A DNA stretch of 64,000 nt from Daucus carota subsp. sativus (GCF_001625215.2 NC_030384.2:41574390-41638389); one strand, 5' to 3'. Numbered from the stretch's first letter, positions 37,033 to 48,418 are shown. The notes: generated by a model not told the origin, from the sequence alone. Made by a program: numbers and translations.

Positions 37033-37201
37033 CTGCGTATTTTAACAAAAAAAACAAGGTTTTGTTGTTTCCTTTCTCTGCCTTTACCTGCGACCAAACC
37101 AACAACCATCCAACAAACTAACAAATCAATAATCAATAATTTCATGAAACTAACAAATTAATAATCAATAATTCAACAACATCATAAAATATTCAATTAT
37201 A

Positions 37202-40200
37202 TTAATCAATTTCATCAAATCCATCATCATAATCATCCTCTTCTTCATCTTTGTCTTCTTCTTCTTCTTCTTCTTCTTCTTCTTCTTCTTCTTCTTCTTC
37301 TTCTTCTTCTTCTTCTTCTTCTTCTTCTTCTTCTTCTTCTTCATCATCATCCTCTTCTTCATCTTTGTCTTCTTCTTCTTGTTCATCTTCTTCATGTCGA
37401 ATGAACGGTAAAGAACCATATTGTGCAAAATCAACAAATATAGAGAATGCACTAGTAGCATTTGATCTATCTTCTTGATAAGCTTCTTCAATATCATTTG
37501 ATATTTTGATAGATTCGCTTATCGGACGACTTTTAGACTTGACGACCGTAAAATATTTGCCATGTGGATTCAATACACTGGGAGCATAGTAAACCTGGGA
37601 AGCTTGACTAGCCAAAATAAAAATCTCATCCGACTTCAATCTTGAAGTAATATCCACGGTCACGACCCTATTTTTATCAATCACAACACCATTTCCGACA
37701 CTATCAAACCATATACATTTGAATAAATATACATAATTTCCTCCTCGATAAATAAGCTTGACAATTTCCTCCAATTGTCCATAATAATCACTATTGTTAT
37801 CATGTGAAGTGCCCTTAACAATGACACCGGAACCGGAAGATGTTCTCGTACAAAATTTGTATCCATTGACTTTACAAGTCTCAAATGTCATTACCCGCAT
37901 AGCCGGTCCCTCAAACAAATATTGAAGAAGAGGTCGGTTTACATCATTTCGTCCAACCTAAAAATATTAAAATTATATTGATGAAATATATTCAAATTTC
38001 AAAAGAAATTGAAAAAACAATATATACCTTTTTCAATAACCAATCTTTAAATCGGGTCTTTATGTAACAATCTAATTGTTGAGGTGTTGTCTCCGGACGT
38101 TGACTCATAACACGATCTGTAAACCGCCTGAAATAAATTATAATAAATAAATTAAAATAAATTATCAATAAATTATAATAAATTAAGATGAATTTAAATA
38201 AATTTAAATAAATTTATTTAAATTATAAATGATACCTTAGATAAGGTTGAATTTCTGGAGAGTTTAGAAGTACATATTCTTCTGCTAACTTTCGCTCTTT
38301 ATCGGTCAAATAACGACTTCCCTCTTTACCAAGACATTCAATTGGATATTCAAAAACTTCTAATTTTTCGGAGCCATCACCATCAAAACGAGCTTCATTG
38401 CGACGTATTTTATTATGAATTGAGTCCGTGGCAAAGTAGAAGGAACAAAAATTAAGAATCTCCTCTTCCATATAACGTTCGGCAATTGAACCCTCGACTC
38501 GCGCTTTATTACCAACCTTTTGTTTAAATTTCCCTAATAACCGTTCAATTGGATACATCCAATGCCAATAAGCGGGTCCTGCTAGTCTAATTTCTTCTGC
38601 TAAATGTATTACCAAATGCTCCATCGAATCAAACCAAGTCTGAGGAAAAATTGTTTCCAATAAACACAAAGCTCTAATAACCGATTTCGTCATTAGATCC
38701 AAGTCGGATCTCGTAATCACAGATGAACATAATTCTTGAAAAAAATTGGAAATCATTGTCAAGGCATCCACAATTGGTCCCGGTAGAAGCTCGCGAATTG
38801 ATAGAGGCAACAATTTTTGAAGGAAAATATGACAATCATGCGATTTAAATCCAAAAAACTTACACTCCTTAGCATTGCAACAACGAGATATATTTGAGAC
38901 ATAACCGTCTGGAAGTTTCAACGACTCAATCCACTGACATAGAAGTTTGAGTTGTTTTCTACTAAGAGAGTACGGAGCTTTTGGTTTTTTGCCATTTTCA
39001 TCAATCCACAAATGAGGCAACACACCGAAGTGTTTGCAATCCGACCTTGCCTTGTGGTGATCTTTTGACTTCTTGCCCCCAACAATGGTAAAAAATATGT
39101 TCTCAAACACATTTTTTTCGGTATGCATGATATCAATGGAATGTCGCAAACTATGTGAAGACCAATAAGGGAGATCATAGAACATCGGGGCATGAGTCCA
39201 ATGATGCTCAACCCCATATCCATCACTTCTTTTCTTTTTGTTAGTCTTTCCGGGTGGTGGAAAGTCTATGCTATCAATCCAAGTTTTAACTTCCTCCCCG
39301 GATAAGCGTCCACGCCACAACCTTTTTTCCGAATGGTCAAACAAGCTACTCTTCTTACGCAATGGATCATTAGGTTCAAGAAAAATTCGGTTAGTGCCAT
39401 GAAAAGAACATTTCCCAGAATGTTTTAACTGAAACCCCTGCACACTTCCCAAACACACTGGACATGCAAGCTTTCCTTTCCCCGACCAACCACTTACCAT
39501 ACTCATGGCAGGAAAATCACTGATTGTCCACATAAGAGCCGCTCTCATGGTAAAATTTTGTTTTAGAGATTGGTCATATGTTTGCACTCCGGTATACCAT
39601 AATGTCTTCAATTCATCAATGAGAGGTCTAAGATATATATTAATATTTTTCCCAATACTCTCCGGACCCGGTATAATATCCGTCAAAAACATATACGGTC
39701 TCTTCATACACATGGACGGCGGAAGATTATACACAACAATTACCACGGGCCATACACTATATGTTTTGTTACCCGTATTCCCAAACGGGTTGAAACCATC
39801 GGTCGCAAAACCAAGTCTTACATTACGAATTTCTTGAGCAAATGATGGATATCGGAGGTCAAAATTCTTCCATTCGTCTCCATCCGCAGGGTGAGAAATT
39901 TCTTTTTCATTGACCTCTCGATTTTTGTAATACCTCATGTGGTTGGATGTATGTGCCGACATATATAAGCGTTGCAGTCGGGGAATCAAAGGAAAATGTC
40001 TTAAAATCTTTCTCGGAATTTTCTTACCATTTTTCCTTGATTTATCCAAATATCGATTACAACTACATATATCACACACAATTTTATCTTTGTCATCTCC
40101 ATAAAATAGCATACAATCATTCTCGCACACATCAATTTTTTCATATTCCACCCTTAAACTTTTCATAACCTTTTTCATCTCATAATAAGACTCGGGTAAT

Positions 40201-40799
40201 GTGTGCTTTTTTGGTAACACGTCCATAATGATCTTAATCAAACTGTTGAAGGCTTTGTCACTACAATTAGACGCATTTTTGAACTCCAACAATTTTGCGG
40301 TAAAACTTAATCTTGTAAATTTTGTGCAACCGGGATAAATAGGAGCACCATTTTCAACAATCGCCTTATAAAATTCTTTAGCACTATCATTAGGAGCTTC
40401 TTCAACATTAGTAGTACCCGTGGTATCATAAAATTCATGATTCGAACCGGCAAAATCATGTAACATGGAGTTGATATCAACATGATCATCTACTACCCTA
40501 CGACATTCTCGCGTTTCACATGATTTTCGCTTTTTATTTTTTTGCGAAACCTCTCCGTGCGAAGTCCATACCGTATAACTCTCCATCATACCCTCGGATA
40601 TCAAATGAAACCGAACATCATCTACCCCTAACCAATTCAAATTTTTACAAAGCTTGCAAGGACATTTCATCATACCTCCCTCCATTTTCAAGCTTGCAAA
40701 ATTCAAAAATTCCTCTACACCTTCCCTATATTCTAAATTAAGAGTAATTTTATCTCGTTGCAACCGGTTACTAATCCAACTTCGATCAAGATTTGTCAT
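37202..40799 (-). CDS. TNP2/TNPD-like CACTA transposase
   Basis: Three exons in transcript order: 40799-38236, 38127-38028, 37957-37202, joining in frame to 1,139 residues. The N-terminus (MTNLDRSWISNRLQRDKITL, MKCPCKLCKNLNWLG, VRFHLISEGMMESY) is the transposase-associated domain. The core TNP2 domain includes LRYPSFAQEIRNVRLGFATD, GFNPFGNTGNKTYSVWPVV, SGWSGKGKLACPVCLGSVQG and HSIDIMHTEKNVFENI. A DUF4218 region follows (LLPLSIRELLPGPIVDALTM, MYPIERLLGKFKQKV), then a DUF4216 region in exon 3 (VYLFKCIWFDSVGNGVVIDK). The C-terminus is an extreme acidic tract with about 30 consecutive glutamates from a GAA repeat. TNPD proteins cleave the CACTA ends. No stop or frameshift interrupts the frame, so the enzyme may be functional. 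Confidence 0.92.
37254..37341. repeat. TTC/GAA microsatellite inside the transposase coding region
   Basis: About 29 uninterrupted TTC units on the plus strand encode a polyglutamate run in the C-terminus of the TNPD-like protein. Confidence 0.95.
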
Positions 40800-41108
40800 C
40801 TACATAAATATATATACACACCACGCACGTATGTATTAACATAACATAAAACATATACACATTACAAATTATCCAAGAAATTTATATAAACAACATTCAT
40901 ACAAATTATTCTCAACAAAATAAATAAAAATCACAATGTGATCATAATTAAGAAGAGTAGCTTACTTTGTTTTTGATAATTGATTCCTTCCTTTCTTGTT
41001 CTTCTTTTTCTTCTTCTCCTTCTTCTTCTTCTTCTTTTGATATTTGATAATTTCCAAGCTTTGTTGTATAATGAAAGTGGAGAGTAGTTTTTAACTTTTT
41101 AGCTCACA

Positions 41109-41692
41109 CAAAACCGACCGACTGTCAAATATAAACGGTCGGTTATGTCTATTTAAACAAAACGATGTCGTATCACTGCTAAAACGCACCTACCCGCCGT
41201 TTTTTAAATAATAAAATATACAATGGGGGTCAAAACCGACCACCGGGTGGTCGGTTATGTTGCAAAATAAAACGAACGTCCGTTTCTGGTCGGTTAACGA
41301 GCAGAACGCTACTTTCCCAGCATTTAAAACCGACCATATTAAACCGACCGCCCAAAAGCGACCACCAATTCGGTCGGTTTTATTTTGCACAAACGACGTC
41401 GTCTTAGCACTTAGCCAAAATAAATCAAGAAATAAAAATAAAATAATCAAAACCGACCGAAATCGGTCGGTTTTATAGTATGCAAACGACGTCGTTCTTC
41501 GGTGCCGCAGAGCATTCTCAAGACTTAGCCAAATAAACCGATAAATAAAACTAATAAGAACAAAACCTACCACCATATCGGTCGGTTTTCTGCACTTGAT
41601 TATGCTATAAACGGTCGGTTATGATCCAATCGGTCGGTTTACTGAGTTACGGCAATGGTAACCTCGGTCGGTTATGACTTTAGTCGGTCGGT
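41109..41692. repeat. Motif cluster between the TNPD-like gene and the small third gene
   Basis: About fifteen copies of ACCGACC/GGTCGGT lie here, partly as inverted pairs, with ACGACGTCGT palindromes at about 41392 and 41484 and a variant at 41161. The cluster lies upstream of both the TNPD-like gene (leftward) and the small gene (rightward), so it could serve both promoters. Confidence 0.85.
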
Positions 41693-42166
41693 TTTGTCGC
41701 TTAAATTTTTAAAAAATAATTTGACGGAACTGGTTTTATATCAGAAAACTCATAACAAACGCAACCATTTATTCACAAGTCGTCTGATAAAAACCAGTCC
41801 CGTCATTGATAACTCCCTAAAAAATTGTTTAATCTTCAAAATATTTCAAATTAAAATTTATGCGAACAACAAATTAAACTCACACGCTTTATAAAATCAA
41901 ACTCAAAAAAATATATCAAAATCAAATCAAACTCAAAATCAAATAAAATAGATGAGTAAATCAAATTCAAAGTCCAAAATCAAATAAAATTAATCTTAAT
42001 AATATTTAAATTTCAAAATCCTATCAAATTCCTAAGCAATCAAGGGGTATGAATATTGGGAGTGTAACTCATAGAATTCAATACAAGGTAATGGAAGGGT
42101 GACTCTTGGGATTATAACACTAATACAATTCAATGTAGAGACTTTTTAGTTGCTTAACACTTGTGC

Positions 42167-42174
42167 TATAAAAA
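42167..42174 (+). promoter_or_regulatory. TATA box of the small third gene of the CACTA element
   Basis: TATAAAAA lies 57-64 bases before the ATG at 42231, followed by an ACA/ACT-rich leader typical of plant transcription starts. The first motif copies upstream are at 41577-41692. Confidence 0.65.
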
Positions 42175-42230
42175 GGGCTCTAATCTACCACAAATTAACT
42201 ACAACTACTACAATCACAATCAAAATTACA

Positions 42231-42545
42231 ATGGCAGTCACAATCAACTACAACAACAACACCGTCACAATCGATGGAGTCTCCTATGGCATTCTCGACA
42301 TCCCCGATGACATTTGGGTGGAAATGGATTGGGATTATAGAATCCCAATCATGTTCATGCAAATGGATCACTATCTCGAACAGGAGCGGTTAGAGGAAGA
42401 AAGGCGGGCAGCGCTACGCAAGCAAGAGTGGTTGATTCGCTTCGCGGGGATGATGACCGCGAAGTTGAAGCAACAAAAGAAGGACGAGGACAAGGAGGAC
42501 AAGGCGGGCAAAGGCAAAGGCAAGGCGGGCCCTTCGGGGATTTGA
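42231..42545 (+). CDS. Small accessory protein of the CACTA element, unknown function
   Basis: A single open frame of 104 residues begins MAVTINYNNNTVTIDGVSYG. It has three parts. Residues 1-25 look like short beta strands. A tryptophan- and aspartate-rich middle (IPDDIWVEMDWDYRIPIMFM) leads into a long helix rich in Glu and Arg (LEQERLEEERRAALRKQEWL). The lysine/glycine-rich tail (KAGKGKGKAGPSG) recalls the KGKGKGKAKE blocks of the TNPA-like protein. I do not recognise the family. An upstream in-frame ATG at 42150 is rejected because it lies before the TATA box. The gene is on the opposite strand from the other two, about 1.4 kb from the transposase start, and ends before AATGAAATG/TATAAATA-rich 3' sequence. 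It may be an accessory or regulatory factor of the transposon, or a captured host fragment; which one is not known. Confidence 0.65.
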   Translation: MAVTINYNNNTVTIDGVSYGILDIPDDIWVEMDWDYRIPIMFMQMDHYLEQERLEEERRAALRKQEWLIRFAGMMTAKLKQQKKDEDKEDKAGKGKGKAGPSGI

Positions 42546-43150
42546 AGTTGTTACAGTTGTTTTCAAGTGTTTTATTATGAATTTTATTTAAGTATTTATA
42601 AATATATATGTTTATGGGTGTTCTTATAAATTATGAATATGAATGAAATGATTATATATTTTGCTTCAAAAACGGACTCCTTCTTCATTATCATGCATTC
42701 ATGCTTACAAACTCGACTAAAAATCGAATTCAAAGAACATTCACAATTAAAGAGAAACTAAAAATCAAAATCAAACTCAAATTCAAAATCAAACTCAAAT
42801 TCAAAATCATATACATAAAGAAACATATATATACATACATACAAAAACACATATATATATATACATACACAAAATGCTAAAGAGAAACTGAGGGAGAGAT
42901 CGATATACCTTTAAATTGAGATTGAACCCTAATTGAGATTGATATCCAAAATCCAATCGAGACCGAACGGAGTTTAAAATCCATATTCTTCATGTGCATT
43001 TTATTGGCGGAGAGGGAGAGATTAGTTGGCAGAGACACAGAGAGAGGGGAGTAGAGAGAGATTTTTGGGAAGAGAAGAGGAAGAAAATAAGTTGGGGAAA
43101 AAGAAAGATAGACTGGTGGGGGAGAATCATATTAATCAAAATTACGAGTT

Positions 43151-43578
43151 AAAACCGACCGGTGCCGGTCGGTTATGATATTTATACAAAAACGGCGTCG
43201 TAACCCCTTCCCTGACGAGTTTATGTTATCCATTTTCCACATAAATAAAAAAAATTATATGAATATATTAGGATAAAACCGACCGCTGGCGGTCGGTTTT
43301 CGTTTTCGCGATCACACGTCGTCGTTTAAACTCATAGTTTATTTAAAAATCAATTAAATTCTTTAAAAACACATAACCGACCGATGCTGTGGTCGGTTAA
43401 GCATTGTACACGTCAGCCGTAAAACCGACCACTGTTGCTCCGGTCGGTTATAAAATGTCTGGCCTTGCCAGCAAGGCAAAACGACGTCGCTCTGCGACGT
43501 AACCGACCGATTTAGTCCGGTCGGTTTTAAGTCGACACTTTTTTTTGGCGGTCGGTTTTATCCGGTCGGTTTTGTCCT
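43151..43578. repeat. Right subterminal array of CGGTCGGTT/AACCGACCG motifs
   Basis: About twelve copies, nearly all in inverted pairs (AAAACCGACC...GGTCGGTT), run to the right terminus. They alternate with ACG(A/G)CGTCGT-type palindromes near 43191, 43316 and 43481. The array is shorter than the left one, the asymmetry usual in CACTA elements. Confidence 0.9.
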
Positions 43579-43595
43579 GTTTTTTTGTAGTGTAT

Positions 43596-46250
43596 GATCG
43601 ATGTCCATGATGATATAAAACCCTTTTACTCGCGGATTCAATCATTCCTTTACATTCTTATTTTTTGAATATCACTCCCAATGTTTTATGCTTCATTTTT
43701 TTTCAAAATAACAAATTTTTATAATATAGAAAAATTATTTCAATATATTATTTCGGTTTACTATTTTCATCCAGTTCATATATATATATGTTTGACATAT
43801 TTTTCTTACTTTTTTCAATATTTATATTAATTTTTTAAATTCACCTCCCATCAAATATAAGAAATGATGTGAAGGATGGAATAAATGTTCTATGACATTC
43901 TCTCCTCCCATTTTATGTGAGCTAATTTGATGTAATAATATAAATAACATAAATGAAAAGTCGACGGTTCACAAAAATTGGGACTAGAGATTATAATTCA
44001 ACTGGATTTGGACTGTGCATACAATGTCCGTATCAAGCTAGCTAGCTACTGGGGCCGTGTTTCTAAATATGCTACTCTATTATTCTACTGTTCCCAATTA
44101 TGCTGTTGTTCCAGATCTAAGTTCTAACTAACCGGAAGGATCCACCTTTTAATTAGTTAACAACAGTATGATGGTATCTACTTTCTGTATTTTCCGTGTT
44201 TGTGAAAAGCGCAAATCGGTTCTAAACGGCAGGAGTAGCTTCTAGCGCTTAAGCGGTAAAGCGGACGCTTTAACGAAATTTTAAGCGGATTAATTAAATA
44301 TTTAATTATAATATTAATATATTTAAAAATAATATTATGTTGTGTTTAGAATATGCATTTTTAATTTTTTTGATAAAAAATATTTTTTTAATTTTATAAT
44401 ATAATTATAGTTATATTATTAAAAAATTAATTTTTCAAAATTAATTTTTAAAAAAAAATTAGCAAGTCAACATCATTTTGACCACTTAATTACCGCTCAA
44501 TCCGCTTAACGACCGCTTAATTCGCTTAATTGTCCGTTTAACCTTCAAAAACGCGTAATCTTTCGTTTAGTACAAAATCGAAGCGCTTTAATGCTGATTC
44601 CGCTTACACGGCCGTTTAATGCGCTTTTTACAACACTGATATTTGTACATATATCATACATATACTTCTCCTATGTTCATCACTTTTCTTCACAAAAGTA
44701 CATACATTTTCCACCCATGGGAGCTCTCAGTAATCTAAAGTACATATATTTTAACCCGTATTTTTTACTCCGTTTCTATATATAGAATTAGCTAGAAAGA
44801 TAAAAATATAGCAGGAGTATTTTATCAACCTAATCAAAAATTTAAAAATTGCAATAATAATAAACCTAAGGATACTCATTTGTATCAGCAAACGAGCTAC
44901 TCTCAACCCATAAATTGTTTCTTACTTGATCCTCCAATCCTATATTTGCTGGAATCGAAAAAAATGATATGATTATGGGGTGGATTGGCCAAACTTAAAA
45001 AAAATGATTTGCTTCCTTAAAGTAAAAAAATGGAGTAGAATTAAAAAGTAAATAAGTTAATAAATTGTTTGGAAAATAAGCAGAATCTCTCTTAGAAGTT
45101 AGCATCCTCAGGCTCTCTGTTTCCTAAAAATGCTTCTACTTCTTTACACAAACGGGTTAGAAAAAGCAGAAGTCAGTGGAAGAAATTGATTGTGATTCCC
45201 AAACAGGCGTTGTTGTATATATATCGTCTACTAGTACTCAATAGAATTAATGTGATCATTTACAACACCTAATGGTACTTGAATTATCACGCCGGGGTTT
45301 CTATGGAAGAGGATGATGAGAGAGATACAAATAATTGTACCATGATTTGACCTGGATGACTCGCAATAGATTTGATCCCCATCTACCAGGTCCCTGGGAG
45401 GCATACAATGCTGAATAGAAATAATGGCGAGGGCTCCAATGCTTTAAATATGATTATGCTTTTCTAAACCATGCATGACTGTAATTAATTAAGCAACTAA
45501 TCGTCCCCATTGCGCATGCTCCACCAAGGTACCGCGTCCTTTGATAAATTGCCAGCTTGGGACCCAAACTGACGTGAAAGTTGGGATTGGACGGGTTTTA
45601 TAAATTTCACTCAATTTCCTTAAATTTCGAGGTCGGTTTCACGCATAGTATTTGTGAATCAAAGAACTGGTATTAATATTTCAGCTGCTCCAGTTTCTTC
45701 GCGAGTGGTTGATAACTTGAACATGTGGGTTGTTGTGTGGTGTGATGGATTAAATGATGCACCTAAAATCCTAAATGAGCTTGAACTCAATATTACTACT
45801 ATATTTATTGACTTTGAGTTCATGTCGGCTGACACAAAAATGATTCCACGTAAATTCGAGCCAAATGTACGATAGTACTAGTGGTGTTTGACTTTTTTTA
45901 TTTAAAGAGTTTTGACCGTATATTTATATTGCATAATTTATATTAGTTATATAAAAATTTATGAATAAAAAAGATGATACTAATATTTTTATTCATAAGA
46001 AAAAAATGTATGAATATATGGTTAAATTTTTAAAAATACGTGAAAAGAATTCAAACAACTTTTCACTTTCTGACAATAATAGTGTTGGAGGGCAAACCTC
46101 TGTTTGTGCCTTCTCTTGCTATATCTATAGTCCCCTCTCTCTTTTGGGTTGGGCTGTTCTTTCCGTCTTGACCCTGTTTTGGACTTCTGTAGCTCTTTTA
46201 GTGTTCCCTGGACTGGGCAGGCCCAACAAATAGTAAATTTGATTTGAGAG
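43596..46250. other. Intergenic DNA right of the CACTA element
   Basis: AT-rich and without a convincing gene. An open frame of 73 codons at 45654-45875 has no recognised relatives and no promoter or splice context. A hAT-like repeat lies at 44196-44636. Confidence 0.4.
44196..44636. mobile_element. Candidate hAT-like MITE
   Basis: The left end reads GTGTTTGTGAAAAGCGCA and the right end, reversed, GTGTTGTAAAAAGCGCATTA. Both then run into AAACGG and AAGCGG/CCGCTTA phrases in opposite directions. No secure target duplication was seen, so class and limits are tentative. Confidence 0.45.
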
Positions 46251-46253
46251 TTA

Positions 46254-46618
46254 GGGTCTGTTTGGGGGTGCTGTTAAAAATTGCTGTGCTGTCAGAAAAA
46301 GTGCTGGTAAAATAAGTGCTGTCGTAGAAATCAGATAACTGTTTGGTAATTTTTTGATATTTACTTATTTTGAGTTATAATATAAAAAATAATAATGATT
46401 TTGGTGAGGTTTTATAATGAAATCTATAACAGCATTCTGCAAAAGCTGAAAAGCAGCTTTTTCTAAAAGCATGGGAGGACCTGTTTTTTCTAACAGCAGC
46501 TTTTCAGCTAAAAGCTGCTGTTCGGGAAAGCTGCTTTTAGATTTACCAAACAGTTTTTCACCTGCTTTTCAGCAAAAAGCTGTTGTTGCTGTCTGTAACA
46601 GCAACCCCAAACAGTACC
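46254..46618. mobile_element. Tourist-like MITE, 365 bp, complete
   Basis: The left end reads GGGTCTGTTTGGGGGTGCTG and the right end, reversed, GGTACTGTTTGGGGTTGCTG. TTA flanks both sides (46251-46253, 46619-46621). Internal palindromic text around AAAAGCTGCTTTT is typical of this family. A fragment of the same family lies at 27464-27533. Confidence 0.85.
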
Positions 46619-46621
46619 TTA

Positions 46622-47753
46622 AAACAAAACGTGAAATTTTTATGAATTGGTTTTGAATAATACTAGTTGTAAACTCGACAGGGGTGTTCCGCTCTCTTTG
46701 GCTTGTCGATGGGTGTGATTAAACTTTACTCAATTCCCCGGAGCCCACCAGAAAACTCATAAGCTCCCAACAGGCTGACGCATGTTTCTCAAAGTCAAAA
46801 ATTCACAATAGATCCCATCTAGTTCTCACTAGACTCAGTCCCAATCCCGCTTGCTCCTGATGGAATCCCACCAGACTATTTTAGGACGCTTTCCATTTAT
46901 CATGGATTCGTTTTGTTCGAGGAGTGGTATAGAGTTAGGAATGAAGATTCGGTTAGCCTGGTATGATTTTATGTTTGATGTTTGATGTTTGATGCTGAAA
47001 TCAATATATACAATTTTTATAAAAAGAAAGTTATTAATATGTATTAATTAAAAATATTAATAAAATTATTATTGTCATATATTTTTGCATCATTGATTAA
47101 TTTTGTATCAAACATTAATATTTCATTACTTAAATAAAGACAAAAAAAAAAGCATGTTATACCTAGCTCTCCACTTAGGTATAAAAAACTCATATCTTAG
47201 GGGTTTAAGGTATGAGTTTCAGATGTAATTGGATGTACTCGAGAAAGGAAGATTTTAATGGATTTTATATAATTTATGAATTTTAATCATTTATATTTGA
47301 TTTTGATTATATATAAATTTTAATAAAATATAGTAGAGTTAATAAAAAATTAAAATTTAAACATAATACTTCAAAATTTTATAAATTTTGATGAAATTTC
47401 AAATATTATAAATATACTGAACAATTCTAATTCAATATCTAGGTTGAATTTCATTAGATTTTATAGTATAATTTAAAACTCCGATTAAATATCAACAGAT
47501 TTTGTAGTATAACTTAAATCTCTAATTAAAAATTCCAAAATTCTAATCAATTTTTTAAATCTGAGTTAGATATTCTCAATTTCATGAATGAATTTTTTTT
47601 TTTTTGGAATCTCAATTAAATACAAATCCCAATTTTAATTAAATTAATTTTTTAACTATTTCTATTTCTGTTGGAACAAGACGCGTACTTATTTAGCTTA
47701 CCCGATCTTAATTGGTCGAAAAGATTGTAAAACCGTCCGAGTTATTTTGTGAG
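46622..47753. other. Intergenic DNA with a loose AT-rich repeat
   Basis: No gene. From about 47260 to 47640 the text is built of imperfect phrases around AGATTTTATAGTATAATTTAA and AATTCAATATC, resembling 11780-12090. This may be a dispersed non-autonomous element, but its ends were not defined. Confidence 0.35.
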
Positions 47754-47773
47754 TACTCCCGTTTCAATTTATA

Positions 47774-48418
47774 CTAGCCTTTAACCCCGTGCAAAGCACG
47801 GGCGGGTATATGATTCGTAATTTATTAATTATAATTTAATTCTTAACACCATTTTATTAGTATTTTAGTATTAATGAATTGGATTTTAGTTAAATTATAT
47901 TAACCAACTCGTTATATCTTCAACGGAAATTTAGCTTTCACAATTTATTATCTATCTATAAATATTTTTCTATATTAATATGTGACAGTTTATTATTCAA
48001 TTTAAATCAAATTTTTCATATTTCATATATCCTCATATGTTACGTAATGGCTCGTGTTTGTAATGAAATAGAATACGTAAGTGTTAAATTTCGAGTAGAA
48101 TACGTTATAATTAAAGTAGTGTCTTTAATTATTTATATGTATTTTAGACAAAAGATATTCAAAATTATATATTTATAATTAGTTATACGTTTATCTATAA
48201 GTAATTTTTAATATTAATATATGTTATTAACAGTAGTTTCACCTTTTTTTAACTAATTATAAATTATATTTAAAAAAATATTAATATACATAAGGAGTGT
48301 TTTTAGTATATGAAACTGTTTAATAGATATCTACTTGTAGACTTTTAGTTTTAGAGGAGAGTACCAAACCAAAATTTTGTACGACTACAAATTATACCTA
48401 TGTTGGCTTTTTATAGTA
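47774..48418 (-). mobile_element. Non-autonomous Helitron, downstream member of a tandem pair
   Basis: On the minus strand the 3' end is a hairpin (CCGTGCTTTGCACGG) followed by a short AT-rich spacer and CTAG (47777-47774), then T of the target, the classical Helitron end. Its 5' end abuts the next copy and reads TACTATAAAAAGCC, apparently lacking the first few bases of the usual TCTATACTAT start. No Rep/helicase gene. Confidence 0.75.

Larger units (their letters stand above)
31764..43592. mobile_element. Complete CACTA (En/Spm) DNA transposon, 11,829 bp
   Basis: The left terminus reads CACTAAAAAAAACAGGAC and the right one, reversed, CACTACAAAAAAACAGGAC, both followed by AAAACCGACCG. TAT at 31761-31763 and at 43593-43595 forms the 3-bp target duplication expected for CACTA elements. 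Inside are a TNPA-like gene, a TNP2/TNPD-like gene and a small third gene, each with an open frame and clean splice sites. Arrays of a 9-base motif fill both subterminal regions, as in En/Spm, where TNPA binds such repeats and TNPD cuts the ends. The left end differs from the right by one missing C after CACTA. All signs point to an autonomous or recently autonomous element. Confidence 0.95.

Noticed and set aside
37251..37478. Plus-strand frame encoding polyserine
   Set aside because: It is the reverse reading of the GAA repeat in the transposase gene.
42150..42230. Upstream extension (27 codons) of the small CACTA gene
   Set aside because: This stretch contains the TATA box and leader, and its Thr/Ile-rich text is unlike the rest of the protein, so the start at 42231 was preferred.
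45654..45875. 73-codon plus-strand frame
   Set aside because: No recognised domain, no TATA box or splice context. The neighbouring sequence is noncoding, so chance is the simplest reading.
45961..46233. 90-codon plus-strand frame next to the Tourist element
   Set aside because: Composition changes abruptly within the frame, and it has no recognised motif or promoter.
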